Assembly (NCBI GenBank): GCA_963746325.1
Contig: CAVVBC010000024.1
Span: 62,001 to 126,000, forward strand
Direction of reading: 5' to 3'
Source of the DNA: RPQJ01 sp963746325
GTDB lineage: Bacteria > Pseudomonadota > Gammaproteobacteria > Steroidobacterales > Steroidobacteraceae
Length of the DNA stretch: 64,000 nucleotides
Each line of letters starts with the position of its first letter. Position 1 is the first letter of the stretch. The translations under genes were made by a program, and so were the position numbers. This document shows positions 19,740 to 27,627 of the stretch, piece by piece. The notes under the pieces were generated by a model. It ran no database searches, was not told where the DNA came from, and was given only the letters and a program-made list of their open reading frames with translations.

Positions 19740-20514
19740 ATGTTCGAATCCTTTCCAGCGGGCGGCAACGTCCTGCTCCAGGGCGCCAGCCGCGGCATCG
19801 GCCTCGAGTTCGTGCGGCAGTGCCTCGCCAGCACCACGGGTCGGGCACGTCGTCGCCACGTGCCGCTCGCCTGGCGGCGCCACCGAACTGGCCGCGCTGG
19901 CAGCCGCGAGCGCCGGTCGCCTGACGGTGTTGCCGCTCGACGTCACCGACGAAGCGTCGATCGCTGCCGCGGTCACGACGACGGCGCAGACGGTCCCACG
20001 TCTGCACCTGGTCGTCAATTGCGCAGGCGTGCTGCACGATGCAGCGTTGCACCTGCGGCCCGAGAAGCGGCTCGCCGACGTGCAACCGGCCGCCCTCGCC
20101 CGCGCTTTCGCCGTCAACGCGATCGGGCCCCTGCTGCTGGCGCGTCACTGCGAACCCTTGCTGGCGCACGCAGACCGCGCCGTCTTCGCGAGCCTTTCGG
20201 CGCGGGTCGGCAGCATCGAGGACAACCGGCTCGGCGGCTGGTACGCCTATCGCGGCTCCAAGGCCGCGCAGAACATGTACACCCGCACGCTCGCGATCGA
20301 ATGGGCGCGCAGCCGTCGCAACGTGATCTGCGTGGCGCTGCACCCGGGCACGACCGATACCGAGCTGTCCCGTCCCTTCCAGGCCAATGTGCCGGCGCAC
20401 AAGCTGTTCACCACGGAACACGCCGTCGCCGAACTGCTGCGCGTGATCGATCGCCTGCAACCGCAGGACACGGGCCAGTTCTTCGCGTGGGACGGCGAGC
20501 GCATTCCATGGTGA
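19740..20514 (+). CDS. short-chain dehydrogenase/reductase, with a frameshift
   Basis: About 257 residues. The start is an ATG at 19740, with another in frame at 19731. The NAD(P) motif is QGASRGIGLEF, followed by VVNCAGVLHD (NNAG-like), an active-site YAYRGSKAAQN (Y-X3-K) and HPGTTDTELSRPF. This resembles the CsgA/C-factor-like SDR group. A shift at about 19822-19850 separates the first 30 residues from VGHVVATCRSPGGATEL; the span is one base over. It is followed 16 bases later by the pseudouridine synthase gene on the same strand. Confidence 0.82.
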
Positions 20515-20530
20515 CGACGGGACCGAGGGC

Positions 20531-21301
20531 ATGAGCGTGGAAGCGGCCGCCGCTGCGCCCGAAACACTGCCCATCCTGTATCGCGACGAACGCCTCGTCG
20601 TGGTCGACAAGCCGTCGGGCCTGCTGGTGCACCGCTCGCCGATCGATCGTCACGAGACACGCTTCGCGCTGCAGCTCCTGCGCGACCAGCTGGGACAACG
20701 GGTCTACACGATTCACCGGCTCGACAAGGGCACCTCAGGCGTGCTCGCTTTCGGGCTCGACCCGGCGACGGCGCGCGACTACGCGGCGCTCTTCGCGCGA
20801 CGTGTCGTCGGCAAGACGTACGTTGCACTGGTACGCGGCTGGCCCGCGAGCGAGGGCCTGATCGAGCGGCCGCTCACCGCCGTCGAGGACGAGCGCATCG
20901 GCTCACAGGTCGCGGAACCGCGGGAATCGCTGACCGGCTTCCGGCGCATCGCGACGTTCGAATTGCCTGTGCGCGTCGACCGGTACCCGACCTCACGCTA
21001 CGCACTGGTCGAACTCACGCCGCACACCGGCCGCCGGCACCAGTTGCGCCGCCACCTTGCCGGCGCGTCGCACCCCATCGTCGGCGACTCCACGTATGGC
21101 AAGGGCCGGCACAACCGCCTGTTCCGTGAACTGTTCGGTGTGCAGCGGATGCTGCTCGCGTGTACTCGCCTCGAGTTTCCCGCGCTTGCGCCAGGCACGG
21201 CGCTGCGTATCGAAGCGCCGCTCGCGGCGGAGTTCGTTGCGTTGCTCGATCGCCTCGGCGCCGGGCACGCAGCGCATCCGCTCAGCCCATCTTCGCCTTG
21301 A
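20531..21301 (+). CDS. truC: RluA-family pseudouridine synthase, TruC-like
   Basis: 256 residues. The RluA catalytic motif HRLDKGTSGVL contains the essential aspartate; RDERLVVVDKPSGLLVH opens the fold, HTGRRHQLRRHLA is the RNA-binding motif II, and HPIVGDSTYG closes it. The short RDERLV start, the HRSPIDRHET stretch and the lack of an S4 domain match TruC, which modifies U65 in tRNA, rather than RluC/RluD. The C-terminus is slightly extended and low in complexity. It overlaps the convergent TPR gene by 20 bases. Confidence 0.85.
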   Translation: MSVEAAAAAPETLPILYRDERLVVVDKPSGLLVHRSPIDRHETRFALQLLRDQLGQRVYTIHRLDKGTSGVLAFGLDPATARDYAALFARRVVGKTYVALVRGWPASEGLIERPLTAVEDERIGSQVAEPRESLTGFRRIATFELPVRVDRYPTSRYALVELTPHTGRRHQLRRHLAGASHPIVGDSTYGKGRHNRLFRELFGVQRMLLACTRLEFPALAPGTALRIEAPLAAEFVALLDRLGAGHAAHPLSPSSP

Positions 21302-21941
21302 CCTTCGCCGTCAGGGCCGCGATCTCACCGCGCCGGCCCTTGTCCGCGATTTCGCGACCGGGTCGCGGCGGCGCCTTGCTGGCACGCTCGAGATGCTGCA
21401 GAGCTTCGGCGTACTTGCCCTGCTCGTAGAGGAACTCGGCATAGAAGAAGTTGGAGTCGATGCCGTTCGGGTTGATCTGCAGGGCCTTCTGCAGCAGCTC
21501 GGCTGCCTTGTCGTCGTTGCCGAAGCCCACCGGGAAGCCGGGCACCTTGTAGTAGAGGGCGCCGAGGCTCGTGTACGCCGAACCGTTCAACGCAGTCGGA
21601 TCGAGTTTCAATGCGGCCTCCAGGTTGCCGCGCGCTTCCTTGCACAGGGACAGCGCACCGAGGCCGCCCTTGGCGCCGGCATAGCTGCTCTCGATGATCG
21701 CTTCCCAGATCAGCGACTCGGCCCGGGCCGGGTTCTGGTGGGAAAACTTCTCGGCCCGTTGCTCCAGCGCCTCGAAGGCTTCGTTGCGCTGATCGCCGGC
21801 AGGCGTCTCGTAATTGACCTGTGCCCAGGCTTGCTGGATGGCCGCGAGTTCGGCCTCGAAGGCCGGGGTTGCCGGGGCAGCCGCCAGCAGTGGGCCGGCG
21901 AGCAGGCTGGCGCAGGCAACGAAGATGCAGTGCAGATTCAT
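21282..21941 (-). CDS. secreted TPR-repeat protein, last gene of the hemolysin-ligase-oxidase operon
   Basis: 219 residues with a signal peptide (CASLLAGPLLAAAPA). TPR-like helices run from AESLIWEAIIESS through KEARGNLEAALKLDPTA, KAAELLQKALQINPNG and YEQGKYAEALQHLERAS. The arrangement, with the GALYYKVPGFPVGFGND loop between repeats, recalls the TatT component of TRAP transporters, although no TRAP membrane or binding protein is here. It starts 16 bases after the upstream SDR gene, so it probably belongs to the same transcript. It would act in the periplasm, perhaps as a scaffold or in handling the product made by the upstream enzymes (inference). Confidence 0.75.
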   Translation of the reverse strand: MNLHCIFVACASLLAGPLLAAAPATPAFEAELAAIQQAWAQVNYETPAGDQRNEAFEALEQRAEKFSHQNPARAESLIWEAIIESSYAGAKGGLGALSLCKEARGNLEAALKLDPTALNGSAYTSLGALYYKVPGFPVGFGNDDKAAELLQKALQINPNGIDSNFFYAEFLYEQGKYAEALQHLERASKAPPRPGREIADKGRRGEIAALTAKVKAKMG

Positions 21942-21957
21942 TTTCACGGGCGATACC

Positions 21958-22788
21958 TCAGGGATGGGTGACACCCGCCGCGACGGCGGCAGCAGCCGCG
22001 TGGCGACGGATGACGGGCAGTTGCTTGCGCAGCGAGCCGTCGACGACTCCGGGCAGCAGCGCGTTGATGCGGACGAACAGGCGTTCCGGCCAGCCGAACA
22101 CGGCGCTGCGGCCGCCGGCCTCGAGCAGGTTGCAGGCTGCGATGGCCACCTTTGCCGGCGGGTCCATTGCGACACCCAGTTCGGTGTTCATCGCCGTGAC
22201 GGCGGCCGCGTTCATGTCGGTCTGCGTCGCACGCGGCGCGAAGTAGTGCACGCCGATGCGCGAATCCGCGAGCTCGCGGCGCAGGGCCTCGGTGAAGCCG
22301 CGCAGCGCAAACTTGGTGGCGGAGTAGGCAGCGAAGCCCGGATAGCCGAGGCTGCCGAACACGGAGCCTACGTTCAGGATCGCGGCCTCGGGCTGGGCAC
22401 GCAAGTGGCCCAGCAGCGCACGGGTCAACTGGATGGGCGCAACCGCGTTGATCGCGAACAGGCGCTCCACCGCGGCATCGTCCAGCTCGTCGAACATGCG
22501 GAAGTCGCCAAGGCCGGCATTGTTGACCAGCACGTTGCACCCGGTTCCACCCCACGTGCTCGCCGCGGCAGCCACTGTGGCGCGGCCAGCGGCCGTCGCG
22601 AGATCCGCGGCGTGCCAGGCGACAGTCGCGCTGCCGCCACCGAGCTGCGCCGCGGTCCGCTCGAGCGTGGCCGGATCGCGGCCCACCAGCAGCACGCTGG
22701 CGCCACGTGCGTGCAGTTCGAGCGCCAGGGCACGGCCAATGCCGCCGCTGGCGCCCGTGATCAGTACCCGCATGGCTGCCGCCTTCAT
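21958..22788 (-). CDS. short-chain dehydrogenase/reductase in the hemolysin-ligase-oxidase operon
   Basis: 276 residues. The ATG at 22788 overlaps the stop of the diiron-oxidase gene (ATGA), so it is translationally coupled; MRVLITG at 22773 is the alternative. The classical SDR features are intact: LITGASGGIGRAL, LVNNAGLGD, active-site serine in NVGSVFG, YSATKFALRGF (Y-X3-K), and FAPRATQTDM in the PG position. A C-terminal hydrophobic/basic segment (RLFVRINALLPGVVD) may touch the membrane. Its sequence is like reductases of fatty or isoprenoid intermediates. In this operon it would reduce or oxidise the product of the ligase and oxidase (inference). Confidence 0.87.
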   Translation of the reverse strand: MKAAAMRVLITGASGGIGRALALELHARGASVLLVGRDPATLERTAAQLGGGSATVAWHAADLATAAGRATVAAAASTWGGTGCNVLVNNAGLGDFRMFDELDDAAVERLFAINAVAPIQLTRALLGHLRAQPEAAILNVGSVFGSLGYPGFAAYSATKFALRGFTEALRRELADSRIGVHYFAPRATQTDMNAAAVTAMNTELGVAMDPPAKVAIAACNLLEAGGRSAVFGWPERLFVRINALLPGVVDGSLRKQLPVIRRHAAAAAVAAGVTHP

Positions 22789-23489
22789 GCGCTGAGCCTC
22801 ATCGTCGCGGGCTCCTGCCGTCGCGCAGCGTCGGTCTCGAGGCTGCGGAACATGTTGCCGTAGAGCCAGAACACGCCCTTGGCGCAGCGGATGACCGCTT
22901 CGCAGTCGTCTTCGGCGACGAGCTGGCCGAGGATCGATTCGAGGTCGCCCACGTGCTCCTGGTCGAGTTGCCCGTGGCTGCGCAGGTAACTGAACGCGTT
23001 CGTCGGCAGTTGCAGCTGTGACTGGATGCGATCCGCTGCGTTGAGCGCGAGCGCCACGCTGGTACCTTCCAGCACGAACACCATGCCGAAGAAGCCGAGC
23101 GGGTTGCGCCTTTGCACCGTGTCATAGGCGTACGCGACCATGCATTCGGTGGCGATGGACGGCTGCGACGCCGCAGCGGCTGCACGGTCACCGCCAGCGT
23201 GCGCGATGTCGTTCAGGATCCACTGCTCGTGACCACGCTCCTCGTCCAGGTAGTGCAGGATCGGCTCGCTCAGCCATTCATGCCGCGGCGAAATGCGCGA
23301 GCCCACCGCCATCAGCAGCGGCACCGTGTGCCGGACGTGGTGGTAGGCCTGGGTGAGGAACTCGAGATAGAGGTTGCGATCGATGTCGCCTGCCAGCGCA
23401 CGCTGGATGGCTGGGGCGGCCAGCAGGTAGTCGCGCTCATTGGCGGTCTCGTTGCGCAATCGTTGGTAGAGATGCATCGGGGATTCCAT
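22785..23489 (-). CDS. iron-containing redox enzyme, heme-oxygenase-like diiron oxidase candidate
   Basis: 234 residues, all-helical. A set of carboxylate and histidine residues matches the ligand pattern of heme-oxygenase-like diiron oxidases such as UndA: E83/E84 with H87 in LDEERGHEQW, E141 in VLEGTS, and H172, D176, H179 in SHGQLDQEHV (the H-X3-D-X2-H motif). The TenA fold relatives that lack metal would not keep all of these. Known members cleave C-C bonds or hydroxylate, for example fatty acid to terminal alkene. The gene begins three bases after the AMP-ligase stop. The actual substrate is unknown. Confidence 0.78.
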   Translation of the reverse strand: MESPMHLYQRLRNETANERDYLLAAPAIQRALAGDIDRNLYLEFLTQAYHHVRHTVPLLMAVGSRISPRHEWLSEPILHYLDEERGHEQWILNDIAHAGGDRAAAAASQPSIATECMVAYAYDTVQRRNPLGFFGMVFVLEGTSVALALNAADRIQSQLQLPTNAFSYLRSHGQLDQEHVGDLESILGQLVAEDDCEAVIRCAKGVFWLYGNMFRSLETDAARRQEPATMRLSA

Positions 23490-23492
23490 GGG

Positions 23493-24983
23493 TCAGGAGG
23501 CGAGCTCGGCCCGGTAGAGGCCATCGAGCAGGCTCGCCGAGCGGGCGTGGATTTCAGGGCGACGCAGGCGACCGTTGGCCGTCAGCGTGCCGTCGGCAAA
23601 ACAGAAAGGGCTCGGCGCGCGCGCCCAGCGGCGCACCTGCGCATAGTTGGGCAGGGAGGCGTTCGCTGCATCGATCGCGGTCTCGACGGCCGCGTCGGGC
23701 ACGTCCTGGACCGTGGCTCCCACCAGCAACACGACGTAGGGTCGCGCCTCGCCGTAGGCGAGCACGGGACGGCTGCCGAGGCGTTGAGCGACCTCGCATT
23801 CGACCCATTCGGGCGACACGTTGCGGCCGAAGCTCGTGATGAAGCGATTGCCGATCCGGCCCTGCAGCTGCAGGAAGCCGTCGGCGTCGAACGCGCCGAG
23901 GTCGCCGGTTGCGACCTCGGCAACAGGCGATTGCCGTCCAGCGGCGCCGTCGCCGAGGTAGCCCAGCATCGCGTTGCCCGCAACGTGGACCTGGCCCGCG
24001 TCGTCGATGCGGATCCGGACGTGCGGCAAGGGTCGTCCTACGGTGCCTGCACGGCGCGCCGCCGGCGTGTTCAGGCAAACCACCGACGCGCATTCACTGA
24101 GGCCATAGCCTTCGTAAACGGGAATGCCCACTGCGTCGGCACGCGCCAGCAACGACTGCGCCACTTTCGCGCCGCCGACGGCGACGAAGCGCAGCGAGTC
24201 CGGGCAGGTCCAACCCTGCTCGACCGCGGTCACTAGCACCTGCAGCAATTCGGGCACGAGGATCAGGCTCTGGGGACGCTCGCGCGTCAATGTCGCCAGC
24301 AGTCGGGCCACGTCGAGACCGCGATAGCTCATGCCGGTGACGCGTGACGGCAGCAGTACGCAGGTTGCTCCGCGCAGCAAGGGCGCATAGAGGCCGGCCA
24401 CGTTTTCGAGCAGCGTCGCCAAGGGCAGGACGCAGAGGTGGCGTGCGATGGGCAGCACGCGCGTGGCATCCGCAACAGCTCCGGCAATGGCTTCGAGCGC
24501 AGCGCCGGAGAGGCACACGCCTTTCGGGTTCGAGGTGCTGCCGGACGTGTAGGTGACCTTGCGGGTGCCGGCTGGCGCGACAGGACGCGCACGTCCGTCC
24601 AACTGGCGGCGGAACCGCTGCAGGCCCGACACGGGTGCAGGGCCGTCGTCTACCCAGCCTGCCAACAATCCCTGCCCGTGGGACGGATCATCGGTGAGGA
24701 CCGCGTCGATCCCTGCATCGTCCAGTGCGTGCATCATCTGCGCGGGAGTGAAGGAGCCCGGCAGCGGCACGGCAAACAACTCGCCGACATGCAGCGCCAG
24801 GTCCGCGAGTGCCCAGGGCACGCCATTCTCGGCCAGCAATGCGTGACGCTCCGCGCCACTGGCGCGCAGCCACAGCAACTCCTGCTCGAGCAGCGCGGGC
24901 AGTGCGCCATACGACACCGTGCGCTGGTCGTCGACGAGCGCTATGGCGCCCGGAGGCGCCTGCTGCAGGGCCTGCAGCAGCAT
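23493..24983 (-). CDS. AMP-dependent synthetase/ligase (acyl or aryl activating)
   Basis: 496 residues. The P-loop motif is VTYTSGSTSNPKG; GYGLSECASVVCLN and TGDLGAFDADGFLQLQGR follow, with the terminal lysine probably in TANGRLRRPE replaced by arginines, which is worth noting. The ATG at 24983 overlaps the upstream TGA by one base (TGATG). Length is slightly short of typical 520-550 acyl-CoA synthetases. It would activate a carboxylic acid as the adenylate. With an adjacent diiron oxidase and SDR, a fatty-acid-like substrate is reasonable but not shown. Confidence 0.85.
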   Translation of the reverse strand: MLLQALQQAPPGAIALVDDQRTVSYGALPALLEQELLWLRASGAERHALLAENGVPWALADLALHVGELFAVPLPGSFTPAQMMHALDDAGIDAVLTDDPSHGQGLLAGWVDDGPAPVSGLQRFRRQLDGRARPVAPAGTRKVTYTSGSTSNPKGVCLSGAALEAIAGAVADATRVLPIARHLCVLPLATLLENVAGLYAPLLRGATCVLLPSRVTGMSYRGLDVARLLATLTRERPQSLILVPELLQVLVTAVEQGWTCPDSLRFVAVGGAKVAQSLLARADAVGIPVYEGYGLSECASVVCLNTPAARRAGTVGRPLPHVRIRIDDAGQVHVAGNAMLGYLGDGAAGRQSPVAEVATGDLGAFDADGFLQLQGRIGNRFITSFGRNVSPEWVECEVAQRLGSRPVLAYGEARPYVVLLVGATVQDVPDAAVETAIDAANASLPNYAQVRRWARAPSPFCFADGTLTANGRLRRPEIHARSASLLDGLYRAELAS

Positions 24984-25672
24984 CAGTGACCCGACGTCCG
25001 GTGCGCGAATCCTGCGAGCCGGTCGGCATCCGGCAGGTAGCCCGCGAAGACGCGGGGATCGGTCTCGTAGTACCGGCCCCAGGAGTCGGCCGTACCGGCC
25101 ACGTTCGTGGCGTCCGCACGGCCCAGTTCGATGAGGGGCGCACCGAAGCCCTCGAGGATCTGCCGCACGGCGCTCGTGGCGGTGAACACGATCCACGAAT
25201 ACCTGCGCTGCATGAGGAACACCGGCAGCTGCGCCACCATGCGCACCGCAGCGCGGCAGCTGGCCCCGGCGAGATTGCCGACCTCCACGATTTCATCGCG
25301 ACGAATCGCACGAGCACCGCCGCGGTCGATGGAGTGCCGCTGGACGCCGGCCTGCAGGCGGGCCTCGATCGGCTGGTCGAGATACTGCTCCAGGTAAAGC
25401 GTGCTCTCACCGGCGCTGCGAATGCCCGCCACGCCGCGCAGTTCGCCCTGGCGGTTGCGGAACGAGATCAGCGTCGGCATGAAGGTGCGTACCTCGGCGC
25501 CGTGCTTCGCCGCGAAGCGAGCCTGCACGTAGGCCTCGAGTTCGACTCGACTGGGCTCACCGGCCCGCACCGGTTGCAGTTGCAGGTCTTGCCCCAGGGC
25601 GCGCAGTTCGCTGGCTGCGCGCTGCTGCAGTGTCGGGCGGGGGGCTACACGCATGATTTCGGTGGCTTCCAA
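24983..25672 (-). CDS. thermostable hemolysin family protein (T_hemolysin, GNAT-like)
   Basis: 229 residues. The pattern AYVQARFAAKHGAEVRTFMP, TLYLEQYLDQPIEARL, EIVEVGNLAG and SWIVFTATSAVR is that of the thermostable hemolysin (delta-VPH) family. The name comes from a Vibrio clone; the sequence looks more like a GNAT/autoinducer-synthase-type acyltransferase than a pore-former, and no signal peptide is present. Starts at 25672, with an alternative ATG at 25654. It is the first gene of a five-gene operon with an acyl ligase, so it may transfer or accept an acyl group (inference). Confidence 0.82.
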   Translation of the reverse strand: MEATEIMRVAPRPTLQQRAASELRALGQDLQLQPVRAGEPSRVELEAYVQARFAAKHGAEVRTFMPTLISFRNRQGELRGVAGIRSAGESTLYLEQYLDQPIEARLQAGVQRHSIDRGGARAIRRDEIVEVGNLAGASCRAAVRMVAQLPVFLMQRRYSWIVFTATSAVRQILEGFGAPLIELGRADATNVAGTADSWGRYYETDPRVFAGYLPDADRLAGFAHRTSGH

Positions 25673-25874
25673 GTCGGTTCCTCAGGTCCGCTCCGTTTGC
25701 GGGGCGGTCCGCGGTAAGACGGCGGCCGCGATGCAAATCAATCGGTCGACCTACAAGATCCTAATAACTCTTATTAATTCAATGGTTTATATCCAACTCA
25801 CCAGCGGCTGCAAGGCCCTCGGCGACGCCGGCGGTTGATTTGCGCGGGCTGCAACGTCTTACTCGCGTGCAACC
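25673..25874. promoter_or_regulatory. AT-rich divergent promoter region with a 15-bp perfect dyad
   Basis: This 202-base gap separates the hemolysin-family operon (minus) from the ECF sigma gene (plus). Bases about 25730-25800 are strikingly AT-rich in a GC-rich window. TAATAA-CTC-TTATTA at 25762-25776 is a perfect inverted repeat and a likely operator. Several TATA-like hexamers occur on both strands, so exact promoters cannot be fixed by eye. Confidence 0.5.
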
Positions 25875-26498
25875 ATGGAAACAGACGTGAAGGACGACCG
25901 CGCCCTCGTGACCGCGATGCTCGCCGGCGACGAGCGGGCATTCACTACGTTCTTCGAAACGTACTTCCCGCGCGTCTACCGTTTTGCGCTGCCACGCATG
26001 AACCGCAATGCGGACGCCGCCAAGGACGTCGTGCAGTCCACGCTGATCAAGGCGATGCGCGCGATCGGCGACTGGCGCGGCGAGGCGACGCTGTTCACCT
26101 GGCTGTGCCAGATCTGCCGGCGCCAGATTGCCGATCACGTGCGCAGCCAGCGCCGGCACACGTCGAAAGTGGTGCTGATCGACGACAGCGACGAAGTTCG
26201 TGCCGCGCTCGAGTCGCTCGAAGCGCCCGTGACGGACGATCCGCTGCATGGCGCCGATCGCGCCGAACTCGGGCGCCTGGTCCACGCCGTGCTCGACCGC
26301 CTGCCGAATCGCTACGGCGAAGCACTCGAGTGGAAGTACGTCGAAGGCCGCTCGGTCGAGGAGATCGGCGAACGGCTCGGCATCGGGCAGACCGCGGCGC
26401 AGTCATTGCTGGCGCGCGCGCGCATCGCATTCCGGGAAGGGGTGGAGGCTGTCTTCGGCGCGTCGGCAAACGACGTGCTGGCCAGCCTCGGAACATGA
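25875..26498 (+). CDS. ECF-family RNA polymerase sigma factor
   Basis: 207 residues. Region 2 is FFETYFPRVYRFALPRM through DVVQSTLIKAMRAIGDWRGEATLFTWL (with the -10-binding helix), and region 4 is LDRLPNRYGEALEWKYVEGRSVEEIGERLGIGQTAAQSLLARARIAFRE. Regions 1 and 3 are absent, as in extracytoplasmic-function sigmas. A FecR-type anti-sigma/regulator gene starts 10 bases downstream and a TonB receptor follows, so it is probably controlled by cell-surface signalling and transcribes that receptor. There is no obvious iron (Fur) box visible. Confidence 0.92.
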   Translation: METDVKDDRALVTAMLAGDERAFTTFFETYFPRVYRFALPRMNRNADAAKDVVQSTLIKAMRAIGDWRGEATLFTWLCQICRRQIADHVRSQRRHTSKVVLIDDSDEVRAALESLEAPVTDDPLHGADRAELGRLVHAVLDRLPNRYGEALEWKYVEGRSVEEIGERLGIGQTAAQSLLARARIAFREGVEAVFGASANDVLASLGT

Positions 26499-26508
26499 GA
26501 AAGAAAAC

Positions 26509-27547
26509 ATGACAGAACACGAAGACATGCGGCGCGACACCGCGGACGACGGCACCGACGGCGATGCCGACCTGGCCGCCTTGCTGCGCGCAGTGGGCGC
26601 ACGACCGCAGCCGCCCGCGGACGCGGCGGCGGCAGTGCGCGCGGCGGTCGCCGCTGAATGGCGCGCGACGGTGGCGCGACAGGCGCCGGCGCGCCGGCGG
26701 ATCGTCCAACCCTGGCTGGCACTCGCGGCGTCAGTCGCCGCGGTCGCAATCGGGGTAGGGATCGCCGTGCCGCGCTGGAGCGGATCCGGGGCGCCGGTCG
26801 CGACCGTTGCCAGCATCACCGGCACGGCGGAGGTGCGCCATGCGCAGTCGGCAGGCTGGCAACCCTTGTCGGCGGGCGCGCAGGTCGCCGCCAGCGACGA
26901 GATCCGGACCACGAGCGCCGGCCGCATCGCGCTGCGTCATCCAGATGGCCTCGAGTTGCGCATGGACGCCGCCACGCAGCTGGCGTTCACGGGCGCTGCG
27001 CGCGCGTCGCTGATAGGCGGCCAGGTGTATGTGGACGCAGGACGCGGCGGCTCTGGCAGCGACTGCTTTCGTGATCGGCACGCCGCAGGGCGACGTGCGT
27101 CACCTCGGCACGCAGTACTCCGCTGCCCTTGTCGACGGCGGCGTGCAGGTCAAGGTACGCGAGGGCTCGGTGTCGATTCAGCGTGCCGGGAGGCCGTTGA
27201 CCGCCCGTGCCGGCGAAGCGCTTACTCTGCTCAACAACGGGACCGTGACGCGGGCTGCCGTGCCCTCCTATGGCGAGACCTGGCGGTGGGCCGAGGCACT
27301 CGCCACAGGGTTCGCCATCGAGGGACGCTCGCTCGACGAGTTCCTGACCTGGGCTGCGCGCGAGACCGGCCGCAAATTGGTCTATGCGTCGGCCGACGCG
27401 GCACGCGAGGCCGAGCTCACGCAGCTCAAGGGTTCGATCGCCGGGCTGGCGCCCGAAGCAGCGGTGGCAGCCGTGCTGGCCTCCGAGCCGGGACTGCAGC
27501 ACCACATCGCGGGTGGGCAGATCCGCGTGGAGCGCGCCGACCGCTGA
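26509..27547 (+). CDS. FecR-family sigma regulator with C-terminal STN-like domain, with a frameshift
   Basis: About 345 residues. An N-terminal cytoplasmic part of about 65 residues is followed by one membrane helix (LALAASVAAVAIGVGIAVP). The FecR domain has VATVASITGTAEVR, DEIRTTSAGRIALRHPDG, and GTPQGDVRHLGTQYSA with VREGSVSI. The C-terminal FAIEGRSLDEFLTWAARETG looks like a secretin/TonB short N-terminal module. A shift at about 27047-27060 divides SLIGGQVYVDAG from TAFVIGTPQG; the span is one base over. It would transmit a periplasmic signal from the receptor to the ECF sigma encoded just upstream. Confidence 0.86.
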
Positions 27548-27627
27548 GTGCGACGTCGCAATAGTCGCGTGGGCGACAGTCCGCTACCATCGTGCGGTCC
27601 GGCCGTCGCGATGGCTCGGGCGCACCC

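Noticed and set aside
25730..25800. AT-rich patch as a possible attachment site or tRNA remnant
   Set aside because: No tRNA-like fold, no direct repeats and no integrase in the window; a promoter region explains it better.
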